A stretch of DNA of 64,000 nt, taken from NCBI GenBank assembly GCA_047967505.1, contig CM106540.1; one strand, written 5' to 3'. Source of the stretch: Dipteris shenzhenensis. Lineage: Eukaryota; Polypodiophyta; Polypodiopsida; Gleicheniales. Position numbers and translations under genes: made by a program. The notes under the pieces were generated by a model, which worked only from the letters and a program-made list of their open reading frames with translations, did no database searches and was not told the origin of the DNA. Shown here one piece after another: positions 1 through 11,370 of this stretch (positions are counted from its first letter, which is position 1; each line of letters opens with the position of its first letter).

Positions 1-3000
1 CACGCATTATACACCGTCTTTTCCCTAGTGGTATGCACATCCGCAAAAAAACATGCCCTTAGGTATGTTATCTGACCAAGTACTTATCGGATGGGTGTGC
101 CTCTTTGAAAACATTTTAATACGACCTAAGTTGAGGTATAGGTAAAGTATTATGCCCATCGGATATGCTTTGCATGGTCGATCGAGCATTAAATACCATT
201 TTTTCCTTAGTGCCATGCACATCCGTAAAAAAACACGCTGCTAGGTGTGTTATCTGACCAATTACTTATCGGATGGGTGTGCCTCATTGCGAAAATTTCA
301 ATACCACCTAGGTTGAGGCGTACGAAAAGTTTTGTGCCCATCGGATATGCTTTGCATGGTCGATCGAGCATTAAATACTATTTTTGCTCTAGTGTCATGC
401 ACATCCGTCAAAAAACACGCTGCCTTATGGGATGGGCGTGCCACTTTGCATGTAAGTCAATTCCACCTAGTTGAAGGTGTGTGCAAAGTATTGTGCCCAT
501 CGGATATGCTTTGCATTGTCGATCAAGCATAAAACACCGTTTTTGCCCTGGTGTCATGCACAACCATGAAAAAACACGGTCCTAGTTGTATTATTTAAAC
601 TAGTACTTATCGGATAAGGGCTCCAATTCGCACGCAAGTCCGTTTCCACTAGGTTGAGGTGTGTGCAAAGTATTGTCACCATCGGATATGATTTGCATGG
701 TTGATCACGCATTATACACCGTTTTTTTCCTAGTGGTATGCACATCCACAAAAAAACACGCCCTTAGGTATGTTATCTGACCAAGTACTTATCGGATGGG
801 TGTGCCTCTTTGACAACATTTTAATACCACCTAGGTTGAGGTATGAGAAAAGTATTATGCCCATCGGATATGCTTTGCATGGTCGATCGAGCATTAAATA
901 CCATTTTTGCCTTAGTGCCATGCACATCCGTCAAAAAACACGCTCCTAGGTGTGTTATCCGATCAAGCACTTATGCGATGGGAATGCCACTTTGCATGTA
1001 AGTCAATTCCACCTAGTTGAAAGTGTGTGCAAAGTATTGTGCCCATCAGATATCCTTTGCATGGTCAATCGAGTATTAAATACTATTTTTACTCTAGTGT
1101 CATGCACATCCGTCAAAAAACACGCTGCTAGGTATGTTATCCAATCAAGCACTTATGGGATGGGCGTGCCACTTTGCATGTAAGTTGATTCTACCTAGTT
1201 GAAGGTGTGTGCAAAGTATTGTGCCCATCGGATATGCTTTGCATTGTCGATCAAGCATAAAACACCGTTTTTGCCTTGGTGTCATGCACAACCATGAAAA
1301 AACACGGTCCTAGGTGTATTATTCAAACTAGTACTTATCGGATGGGGTCTCCAGTTTGCATGCAAGTCCGTTTCCACTAGTTTGAGGTGTATGCAAAGTA
1401 TTGTCACCATCGGATATGATTTGCATGGTCGATCACGCATTATACACCGTTTTTTCCCTAGTGGTATGCACATCCACAAAAAAACACGCCCTTAGGTATG
1501 TTATCTGACCAAGTACTTATCGGATGGGTGTGCCTCTTTGAGAACATTTTAATACGACCTAAGTTCAGGTATAGTAAAAGTATTATACCCATTGGATATG
1601 CTTTGCATGGTCGATCGAGCATTAAATACCATTTTTGCCTTAGTGCCATGCACATCCGTAAAAAAACACGCTGCTAGGTGTGTTATCCGATCAAGCACTT
1701 ATGCGATGGGAATGCCACTTTGCATGTAAGTTAAATCCACCTAGTTGAAGGTGTGTGCAGAGTATCGTGCCAATCGGATATGCTTTGCATGGTCGATCGA
1801 GCATTAAATACCATTTTTGCCTTAGTGCCATGCACATCCGTAAAAAAACACACTTCTACGTGTGTTATCTGATCAAGCACTTATGCGATGGACATGCCAC
1901 TTTTCATGTAAGTCCATTCCACCTAGTTGAAGGTGTGTGCAAAGTATTGTGCCCATCGGATATGCTTTGCATGGTCGATCGACCATTAAATACTATTTTT
2001 GCTCTAGTGTCATGCACATCCGTAAAAAAACACGCTGATAGGTATGTTATCCAATCAAGCACTTATGGGATGGGCGTGCCACTTTGCATGTAAGTCAATT
2101 CCACTAGTTAAAGGTGTGTGCAAAGTATGGTGCCCATCGGATATGCTTTGCATGGTTGATCGAGCATTAAATACCATTTTTGCCTTAGTGCCATGCACAT
2201 CCGTAAAAAAACACATTGCTAGGTGTGTTATCTGATCAAGCACTTATGCGATGGGCGTGCCACTTTGCATGTAAGTTAATTCCACCTATTTGGAGGTGTG
2301 TGCAAAGTATTGTGCCCATTGGATATGCTTTGCATTGTCGATCAAGCATAAAACACCGTTTTTGCCTTGGTGTCATACACAACCATGAAAAAACTCGGTC
2401 CTAGGTATGTTATTCAAACTAGTACTTATCGGATGGGGGCTCCAGTTTGCACTCAAGTCTATTTCAACTAGGTTGAGGTGTGTGCAAAGTATTATCACCA
2501 TCAGAAATGATTTGCATGGTCAATCACGCATTATACACCGTTTTTTCCCTAGTGGTATGCACATCCGCAAAAAAACACGCCCTTAGGTATGTTATCTGAC
2601 CAAGTACTTATCGGATGGGTGTGCCTCTTTGACAACATTTTAATACGACCTAAGTTGAGGTATAGGTAAAGTATTATGCCCATCAGATATGCTTTGCATG
2701 GTCGATCTAGCATTAAATACCATTTTTGCCTTAGTGCCATGCACATCCGTAAAAAAACACGCTGCTAGGTGTGTTATCCAATCAAGCACTTATGCGATGG
2801 GAAAGCCACTTTGCATGTAAGTCAATTCCACTTAGTTGAAGGTGTGTGCAAAGTATCGTGCCCATCGGATATGCTTTGCATGGTCGATCGAGCATTAAAT
2901 TCCATTTTTGCCTTAGTGCCATGCACATCCATAAAAAAACACGCTGCTAGGTGTGTTATCTGAGCAAGCACTTATGCGATGGGCGTGCCACTTTGCATGT

Positions 3001-5410
3001 AAGTCAAGTCCACCTAGTTGAAGGTGTGTGCAAAGTATCGTGCCCATCGGATATGCTTTGCATTGTCGATCAAGCATAACACACTGTTTTTGCCTTAGTG
3101 TCATGCACAATCATATAAAAACACGGCCATAGGTGTGTTATTCAAATAAATACTTATCAGATGGGGCCTCCACTTTGCACGCAAGTCCGTTTTAACTACG
3201 TTGACATGCGTGCAAATTATTGTCACCATCTGATATGATTTACATGGTCGATCACGCATTATACATCATTTTTTCCCTAATGATATGCACATTCGTAAAA
3301 AAACACGCCATTAGGTGTTATCTGACCAAGTACTTATCGGATGGGTGTGCCTCATTGAGAACATTTCAATACCACCTAGGTTGAGGCATACGAAAATTTT
3401 TGTGCCCATCAGATATGCTTTGCATGGTCGATTGAGCATTAAATTCTATTTTTTCTCTAGTGTCATGCACATCCGTCAAAACACGCTGCTAGGTATGTTA
3501 TCCGATCAAGCACTTATGGGATGGGCGTGCCACTTTGCATGTAAGTCGATTCTATCTAGTTGAAGGTGTGTGCAAAGTATTGTGCCCATCGGATATGCTT
3601 TGCATTGTCGATCAAGCATAAAACACCGTTTTTGTCTTAGTGTCATGCACATTCGTAAAAAAACGCAGTCCTAGATGTGTTATTCAAACTAGTACTTATC
3701 GGATGGGGGCTCTAGTTTGTACGCAAGTCCGTTTCAACTAGGTTGAGGTGTGTGCAAAGTATTGTCACCTTCGGATATGATTTGCATGGTTGATCAAGCA
3801 TAACACACCGTTTTTGCCTTAGTGTCATGCACAACCATATAAAAACACGGCCATAGGTGTGTTATTCAAATAAGTACTTATCAGATGGGGGCTCCACTTT
3901 GCACGCAAGTCTGTTTTAACTACATTGAGGTGCGTGCAAAGTATTGTCACCATCGGATATGATTTGCATGGTCGATCACGCATTATACACCGTTTTTTTC
4001 CCTAGTGGTATGCACATCCGCAAAAAAACACGCCCTTGGGTATGTTATCTGACCAAGTACTTATCGGATGGGTGTGCCTCTTTGACAAAATTTTAATAAC
4101 AACTAGGTTGAGGTATAGGAAAAGTATTATGCCCATCGGATATGCTTTGCATGGTCGATCGAGCATTAAATACCATTTTTGCCTTAGTGCTATGCACATC
4201 CGTAAAAAAACACGCTGCTAGGTGTGTTATCGGATCAAGCACTTATGCGATGGGAATGCCACTTTGCATGTAAGTCAATTCCACCTAGTTGAAGGTGTGT
4301 GCAAGGTATCGTGCCCATCGGATATGCTTTGCATGGTCGATCGAGCATTAAATTCCATTTTTGCCTTAGTGCCATGCACATTCGTAAAAAAACACGCTGC
4401 TAGGTGTGTTATCTGATCAAGCACTTATGCGATGGGCGTGCCACTTTGCATGTAAGTCAATTCCGACTAGTTGAAGGTGTGTGAAAAGTATCGTGCCCAT
4501 CGGTTATGCTTTGCATTGTCGATCAAGCATAACACACTGTTTTTGCCTTAGTGTCATGCACAACCATATAAAAACACGGCCATAGGTGTGTTATTCAAAT
4601 AAATATTTATCATATGGGGGCTCCACTTTGCACGCAAGTCCGTTTCAACTAAGTTGAGGTGCGTGCAAAGTATTGTCACCATCGGATATGATTTGCATGG
4701 TCGATCACGCATTATACATCATTTTTTTCCTAATGACATGCACATTCGCAAAAAAACACGCCATTAGGTGTGTTATCTGACCAAGTACTTATCGGATGGG
4801 TGTGCCTCATTGAGAACATTTCAATACCACCTAGGTTGAGGCGTACGAAAAGTTTTGTGCCCATCGGATATCCTTTGCATGGTCGATCGAGCATTAAATA
4901 GTATTTTTACTCTAGTGTCATGCACATCCGTGAAAAAACACGTTTCTAGGTATGTTATAAGATCAAGCACTTATGGGATGGGCATGCCACTTTGCATGTA
5001 AGTCGATTCTACCTAGTTGAAGGTGTGTGCAAAGTATTGTGCCCATCGGATATGCTTTGCATTGTCGATCAAGCATAAAACACCATTGTTGCCTTAGTGT
5101 CATGTACAATCGTCAAAAAACACGATCGTAGGTGTATTTTTCAAACAAGTACTTATCGGATGGGGATGCCACTTTACACACAAGTCAATACTGCCTAGGT
5201 TGAGGAACGTGTAAATTCTTGTGTCCATTGGATATGCTTTGCATAGTCTGTCTCACATGATACACCATTTTGTTGCTAGTGTTATGCACAATCGTCATAA
5301 AATACATAGGAGGTGTGTTATCCGAACAAGTACTTATGAGATGGGTGCACCACTTTGTATGCAAGTAAATAAGACCTAGGTTGAGGAGTGTACAAAGTTT
5401 TGTGCCCATT
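1..5410. repeat. Satellite array, about 182-bp monomers with 728-bp higher-order period
   Basis: The segment CATCGGATATGCTTTGCAT recurs with spacing of 182 bp (for example at 157, 339, 680, 862, 1044, 1226; one 159-bp step at 339-498 reflects a deletion of about 23 bp). About 30 monomers fit before the array fades at about 5,410. Variant monomers recur in order: the landmark CACGCATTATACACC occurs near 1, 706, 1434, 2525, 3253, 3977 and 4706. These are steps of about 728 bp (four monomers), one of 705 (same deletion) and one of 1,091 (six monomers). The array runs off the window start. Short ORFs in it are by-products of the repeat. Monomer length resembles many plant centromeric or heterochromatic satellites, which is an inference about location. 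Confidence 0.95.
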
Positions 5411-5830
5411 GGAGAAATGTAGATGCGATAATATTAGAAAATTCTCGGTATATGTATATGTGTGTGTGTGTGTGGCAAACAATTTTGGCACAAAGTAAAC
5501 ACCTAGTGCACAAATTATGCACTTCATACCTTGAGTAAATAAGCTTGTTGATGAGGATAAATATGCCCTTGAATAAAAGCACAGTTGTTGTATGACCACA
5601 ATAGGATCGCTTTGACACCTGTGATTTTGCCCATATGTAAGTTTACAAATAGTATAAAAAATCATGTAATAATATATTAATAGTTTGCAAATGTGTATAG
5701 CAAGTGAGTAATGGGAAGTGGAAGTGGGAATGAGGAGGGAGGAGTGGAATAGGATAGGGAAGTAATAAGGGTGTATGATAATAAGTATAAAAAATAGTAT
5801 AATAATATATTAATAGTTTTTAAATGTGAG
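5411..5830. repeat. AT-rich spacer with a TG microsatellite and a direct duplication
   Basis: No gene seen. A short (TG)n run lies near 5,458-5,475. A block beginning near 5,650 (AGTATAAAAAAT..AATAATATATTAATAGTTT, then AGTAATGGGAAGTGGAAGTG) is repeated near 5,785, giving a direct duplication with a period of about 134 bp that leads into the purine-rich region. Confidence 0.6.
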
Positions 5831-6109
5831 TAATGGGAAGTGGAAGTGAGAGTGGGGAGGGAAGAATGGAATGGGAGAGGGCAAGGTAATAGGGGAGTAG
5901 GCTAATAAGGGAGTGAAATGAGTGAGGAAGTTAATAGGGGATGAAAAAGAGGAGGGTGAGATGGGGAAATATGGGATTTTGGGAAATGGGAGGAGTATGG
6001 GACGTGGTGGAAATGTGGGATGGGAGTGGTGGCAATGGGGAGGAAGAAGAAATGGATGGATGGGAGGAGGGCTAATGGATGAGGGATGGGGGTTCAATAG
6101 GAGAGGGGG

Positions 6110-6240
6110 AGTAATGGGAGCCAATGGGAGAGGAGATAAATGAAAAGCCAATAGGAGAGAGGGGAGGAATGGAAAGCCAATAGGAGAGGAGGAGGAAAAC
6201 CTAATTTTTCTTATATATAGTCTTCCTTCTTCATTCATTC
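6110..6240 (+). promoter_or_regulatory. Candidate RNA polymerase II promoter: three CCAAT boxes and a TATA box
   Basis: CCAAT occurs at 6,121-6,125, 6,148-6,152 and 6,177-6,181, the last two inside the same context AGCCAATAGGAGAG. A TATA-like TTATATATAG lies at 6,211-6,220, so a start site near 6,240-6,250 is expected. A pyrimidine-rich leader and a consensus splice donor at 6,345 follow. Order and spacing are typical of a plant promoter. What it drives is inferred; the spliced locus beginning at 11,371 is the nearest candidate on this strand. Confidence 0.5.
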
Positions 6241-6346
6241 TCCCCTCATTTCATTCACTGAAGCAAGAAAGCAAGGACAATCAAGAGAGCAAGGAAGGAA
6301 GAGCAAGAAAGCAAGAAAGAGCAAACTTACAAACTGTTTTCCAGGT
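6236..6346 (+). other. Candidate non-coding leader exon ending at a splice donor
   Basis: The sequence after the TATA box (CCTCATTTCATTCACTGAAG, then AAGCAAG repeats) runs to TTTTCCAG|GTACTTGCA. A diverged copy with the same start and the same donor lies at about 8,905-8,987, which supports a conserved transcribed leader. Plausible acceptors are TATCACATGCAG at about 10,432 and TTTTCTTGTAG at 11,366. No long ORF occurs inside. Exon status is an inference from the signals alone. Confidence 0.35.
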
Positions 6347-6399
6347 ACTTGCAAACTTTTTTTTCTAGTTTCTTTTTTAAAATTTGAAGAGAGAGAAAC

Positions 6400-8600
6400 T
6401 AGAGAGAGAAAGGTTCAGGGGACGGGAGGGAGGGGAGGGAGGAGGAAGGGAGGGGAGGAAGAGGGTGGGAGGGGAGGGAAGAGGAAGGGAGGGGAGGAAG
6501 GGGCGAAGAGGGAGGTGGGTCGGAGGGAAAGGGGTGGGAGGGGAGGCTGGCGCGGCGGGTGGGAGGGAAGCGGGTGGGAGGGGGGTTGGCGGCTAAGAGG
6601 GGGGTGGGGAGGGCGGCTGAGAGGAGGAGGGAGCAGCTGAGAGGGGGAGGGGGGGGCGCAGCTGAGGGGGGGAGGGGGGGCGTGGCTGAGAGGGGGAGGG
6701 GGGGGGCGCGGCTGAGGGGGGAGGGGGGGGAGGGTGAAGAGGGGGGGGGCTGGCGGCCGCAGCTCCCAGCCCAGGGAGGGCGAAGGGTTGCGAAGGGGGG
6801 CGAGGGTGAAGAGGGGCGGGGGCTGGCAGGTAGCGAAGGAGGGGGGAGGGTGGGGGCGCGGCTGAGGGGAGGAGGGGGGGGTTGAAGAGGGGGGGGCTGG
6901 CGGCCGCGGCCACCAGCCCGGGAGGGTGGGGGAGCGGCTGAGGGGGGGTGAGGGTGAAGAGGGGGGGGCTGGCGGCCGCGGCCACCAGCCCAGGGAGGGG
7001 GAGGGGTTGCAAAGGGGGGGGGGAGGGTGAAGAGGGGGGGGGCTAGGTGAGAGGAGGGGGGGGGGGCTGGCGGCCGCGGCCGCCAGCCCAAGGGAGGGTG
7101 AAGAGGGGGGGGGGATGGGTGAGAGGAGGGGGGGGGGCTGGGTGAGAGGAGGGGCGGGGCTGGCGGCCGCGGCCGCCAGCCCAGGGAGGGGGAGGGGTTG
7201 CGAAGGGTGGGGGAGCGGCTGAGGGGGGGGGAGGGTGAAGAAGGGGGGGGGCTGGCGGCCACGGCCGCCAGCCCAGGGAGGGGGAGGGGTTGCGAAGGGG
7301 GGGGGGGGGAGGGGTTGCGAAGGGGGGGTTGGGGGGGAGGGGTTGCGAATGAGAGGAGGGGGGGGGCTGCGGCCGCGGCCGCCAGCCCAGGGTTGGGAAG
7401 GGGGGGGAGGGTAAAGAGGGGGGGGCTGGGTGAGAGGAGGGGGGGGGGCTGGCGGCCACGGCCGCCAGCCTAGGGAGGGGAGGGGTTGCGAAGGGGGGGG
7501 GGAGGGTGGGGGAGCGGCTGAGGGGGGGAGGGGGGGGTAAAGAGGGGGGGGGCTGGCGGCCACGGCCGCCAGCCCAGGGTTGCGAAGGGGGGGAGGGTAA
7601 AGAGGGGGGGGGGCTGGGTGAGAGGAGGGGGGGGGCTGGCGGCCGCGGCCGCCAACCTAGGGAGGGGGAGGGGTTGCGAAGGGGGGGGGCAGGGTGGGGG
7701 AGCGGCTGAGGGGGGGAGGGGGGGGTAAAGAGGGGGGGCCGCCAGCCCAGGGAGGGGGAGGGGTTGTGAAGGGGGGGGGGAGGGGTTGCGAAGGGGGGGT
7801 TGGGGGGGAGGGTGAAGAGGGGGGGGGCTGGGTGAGAGGAGGGGGGGGGCTAGCGGCCGCGGCCGCCAGCCCAGGGAGGGTGAAGAGGGGGGGGATGGGT
7901 GAGAGGAGGGGGGGGGGGGGGGGCTGGCAGCAGGGAGGGGTTGCGAAGGGGGGGAGGGTAAAGAAGAGGGGGGGGGCTGGGTGAGAGGAAGGGGGGGGGC
8001 TGGCGACCGCAGCTGCCAGCCTAGGGAGGGTGAAGAGGGGGGGGGATGGGTGAGAGGAGGGGGGGGGATGGGTGAGAGGAGGGAGGGTGAAGAGGGGGGG
8101 GATGGGTGAGAGGAGGGGGGGTGGGAAAGAGTGAAGGAGGGGGGGGTTGAGAGAGGGGGGGCTGGCGGCCGCGACCACCAGCCCGGGTGAAGGGGGGGTG
8201 TCACCAAGGAGGGAGGGAGGGTTGAGAGGGGGCCAAAGGGAGAGTGGGGAAGAGGGTGGAAGGGTTGGGGGGGTCGCCAAGGGGGGTGGGGAAAAGGGAG
8301 GAAGGTTAAAAGGGGGTAGGGGGAAAAAGGGGTAGGGGAGGAAGAGGTTAGGCAACGGGAGAGGGGGAAGGGTAGCGGGAGGGGAGGGGGAGGGGGAGGG
8401 GGATTTTGGGGAAGGAGGGGGGGCGAGGGGAAGGGAGGGGTCGAGGGAGGAGTTTTGGCGGCGGAGGGAGGGGAGGGAATGAGGTTGGAGGAGATGGTTG
8501 GGTCGAGGGATGGATGGAGGGAGGGAGAGGAGAGGAAGGAGAGAGAGGAGAGAGAGAGAGGGAGAGGAGAGGAGGGAGCAGAAGGAGAGAGATGGGAGAG
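6400..8600 (+). repeat. G-rich polypurine minisatellite with repeated GC palindromes
   Basis: About 2.2 kb in which the + strand is almost only G and A, with dozens of runs of 6-12 G. The block is a degenerate tandem array of units such as GGGTGAGAGGAGG, GGGGTTGCGAAGG and GGGAGGGTGAAGAGG. About every 80-100 bp comes a 24-bp palindrome (GGCTGGCGGCCG followed by its own reverse complement) or a one- to three-base variant. Copies lie near 6,749, 6,896, 6,968, 7,067, 7,159, 7,250, 7,367, 7,448, 7,551, 7,635, 7,848, 7,999 and 8,160. Long proline-rich minus-strand frames exist here, but they follow from the composition and are not called as genes. Confidence 0.9.
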
Positions 8601-8905
8601 GAGGATTTGACTTACTATCACGAGCAAGAACAAAAAATAAGATTTGACTTACGAGAAGAATGAAAAGGACTTACGAGAAGAATGAAAAGGACTTACGAGA
8701 ATGAAAAGGACTTATGAGAATCGAGAAGAATGTTGAAGAAAGTATCAAGAAGAATGTTGAACATAAATTTGAATTCAAAAGGAACGTATGAGAAGAAAGT
8801 ATAAGAAGAATGTTGAACACAAATTTGAATTCAAATTTATAATGAATTCAAATTTCCCTCTCTTTTTTGAAAATTCAAATTTATGCGTAGGAGTGGACTA
8901 GTTTT
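8601..8905. repeat. AT-rich spacer with about 22-bp tandem repeats
   Basis: ACTTACGAGAAGAATGAAAAGG is repeated about three times between 8,648 and 8,720. AAGAATGTTGAACA..AATTTGAATTCAAA is then repeated twice (about 8,750 and 8,808). No gene seen. Confidence 0.7.
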
Positions 8906-8990
8906 AACTCTCTCCTCATTTCATTGAAGCAACCAAGAGCGGAAGAGAAAGGATAAGCCGAGCCTTACTTTTTTCACTTTTTCCAGGTAC
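8905..8990 (+). repeat. Second copy of the leader exon and splice donor
   Basis: CTCTCCTCATTTCATTGAAG..AAGAGCGG..TTTTTCCAG|GTACTTGCATTC matches the leader at 6,236-6,346 at both ends, including the donor at about 8,987. No comparable CCAAT/TATA set is seen directly upstream, so this looks like a duplicated leader without its core promoter. Confidence 0.45.
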
Positions 8991-9129
8991 TTGCATTCTT
9001 TTTTATTCGTCTTGTAATTCTATTTCTTTACTTACAATTCTTTTCAATTAGTTTCTTGTTAAGGTTTTTGAGTTCTATTTCTTAAAATTCTTATTTGAGT
9101 TTTTAAGTTCTATTTTAATTAGTTTTTAT

Positions 9130-9585
9130 TTATATTTGAGTTTGTAAATTTGAGAAATGGGAGAATAGGGAGGGAGGGAAAGAGAGAAATTAAGAGAGAG
9201 AAGAGGGGCTCCTTAAATGAGAGAGGAGAGGGAGAGAGGGAGAGAGAGAGAGAGATTCACACAGAGAAGAGGGGCTCCTTAAATGAGAGAGAAGAGTAGG
9301 GAGGGAAAGAAAGAGAGAGGAGAGAGGCAGAGAGAGATTAAGAGAGAGAAGCGGGTAAAGAGAGAGGAGAGAGGGGGAGAGAGATTAAGAGAGAGAAGCG
9401 GGTCTCTTGGGGGCCGTGGCTACTTGAGGGAGGGAGAGAGTAGGGAGAGAGAGGGAGAGAGAAAGAGAGAGAGGGAGAGAGAGAAAGAGAGAGAGGGAGA
9501 GAGAGAGAGAGATGTTTATGGGAATGAAACGTGGCAAGAGGAGAGAGGAAAAGAGAGAGAGAGAGAGAAGAGAAGAGGGAGACTT

Positions 9586-9654
<69 letters not shown>

Positions 9655-10217
9655 TGAAACTTCTGTGCTAGAGGGAGGGAGAGGGAGAGAGAGAATAAGT
9701 GGGATGAGGATAGAGAGAAAAATACTTAAGAGTTGTTAAAGAGAGAGAGAGAGAGATTAAGAGAGAGAATGAGGTGTCTTGACTATGGCTACAAAGAGAT
9801 TTAGGAGGAGAGAGAGAGAGAGAGAGAAAGTAAAGAGAGTTTTATATATTTACATCTTTTATATTATATTTTTAAATGAGAGAGAAGAGTAGGGAGGGAA
9901 AGAAAGAGAGAGGAGAGAGGGGGAGAGAGATTAAGAGAGAGAAGCGGGTCTCTTGGGGACCGTGGCTGCTTGAGGGAGGGAGAGAGTAGGGAGAGAGAGG
10001 GAGAGAGAGAGAAAGAGAGAGAGGGAGAGAGAAAGAGAGAGAGGGAGAGAGAGGGAGAGAGAGAGAGGAATGAAACTTCTCTGCTAGAGGGAGGGAGAGG
10101 GAGAGAGAGAATAAGTGGGATGAGGATAGAGAGAAAAATACTTAAGAGTTATAGAGAGAGAGAGAGAGATTAAGAGAGAGAATGAGGTGTCTTGACTATG
10201 GCTACAAAGAGATTTAG

Positions 10218-10257
<40 letters not shown>

Positions 10258-10260
10258 TAA
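9130..10260. repeat. GA microsatellite tract containing a duplicated segment
   Basis: Nearly continuous (GA)n/(GGGA)n. Non-repetitive islands show that a segment is duplicated: TTAAATGAGAGAGAAGAG at about 9,275 and 9,871; AAGCGGGTCTCTTGGGG at about 9,397 and 9,944; GGAATGAAACTTCT at about 9,652 and 10,068; GAATGAGGTGTCTTGACTAT at about 9,766 and 10,181. The second copy is shorter by internal GA contraction. The many Arg/Glu frames are by-products of composition. Confidence 0.9.
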
Positions 10261-11370
10261 AGAAAGTTTTATATATTTACATCTTTTATATTCTACTTTT
10301 AAAAAATTATAAAAGAGTGAATTTATGGTTTGTTTTGAAGGTGAGATAATGTTTTTATATATATTCATCTTTTAAATTGAAAAATGTTAACTTTTCTTTA
10401 GATACTTGTTCTTTATTTATATCACATGCAGGTTTAGCCTCTACATCACAACCCCTTCTTTTGCATATTTAAGCCTCTTAAACCCCAGCACATTAAAATG
10501 AACACAGAAAAAGAAATTATTTATTGCTTTTCTTCGCTTCGACGGTTGGTTTAGCATAGTTTAGCATAGATTAGATTGCCTTAGAGGAGAGACAATTCTC
10601 CAAGTTGCCAATCGAAGCCATGCTCAAATTTTTCTAACTAGTTCCTAATCGTTGTTAGTCCCTTCGCTCACATGCGGTTTAACACTCATAACATGCTATT
10701 AAATAAGACCTTTTACCATTTACCAAGAAGTTTATCAGTGAGCAGATTGCATGAGTAGATATCAGTGGACAGATTGCATGAGCAGATATCAGTGGACAGA
10801 TTACATGTCATGGGACATATTGGAGCTTGATGATTATTGGTTATTTTTATTGCATTTGTATAAATATTTAAGCTCATTTATTGTCATAAAAATCCTTGTA
10901 AAGCCTTTTATGCTATTTTTTACATTTATTGTCATATGAAGCGCCTTGTAATAAACCCGACCATCTCGACCATTCACTAATTAACGAGTATCAGTGGGAT
11001 GCATAAGTGGATATCATGTGGGCTGCATAAGTGGATATCAGTGGAACAGTTTTTAGTGGATAGATTGCACCAGTTGGGTATCAGTGCTCAGATATCAATG
11101 GATGGACAGATTACATGAATCTTCACGAAGATTGAAGCTTTATTACTAGATGACATTTTATATTACTTGTAAAGCTTTATTGGCTAATTCTTTTACATTT
11201 GTACAAATATTTAAGCCTTGTAAAGCCTTTTAGGCTATTTCCCACATTTATTGCCATATGAAGCCTTGTAAAGCCTTTTGGGCTATTTTCCACATTTATT
11301 GTATCAAGGGTTGTATATTGTACTTTACTTGTATGTATCTAAATTCTTCATTATCTTTTCTTGTAGGATT
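10261..11370. repeat. AT-rich region with short direct repeats upstream of the protease locus
   Basis: No coding frame. TATCAGTGGACAGATTGCAT and variants recur between about 10,733 and 11,110. TTGTAAAGCCTTTTAGGCTA and variants recur between about 10,890 and 11,300. A good splice acceptor (pyrimidine tract then TTGTAG) ends at 11,366, five bases before the first ATG of the next locus, so this stretch may be leader intron. Confidence 0.5.

Noticed and set aside
25-5400. Many 60-110 codon frames on both strands, repeated with near-identical sequence
   Set aside because: They recur with the 182-bp satellite unit, have no homology I recognise and change frame with unit indels; they are by-products of the repeat.
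6399-8633. Minus-strand frames of up to 387 codons rich in Pro, Ser and Leu
   Set aside because: The frame is open only because the strand is almost pure C/T and so rarely forms stops; several overlapping frames are equally open, and composition explains all of them.
9283-10368. Arg/Glu-rich ORFs resembling RS- or RED-type proteins
   Set aside because: Pure translation of GA microsatellites.
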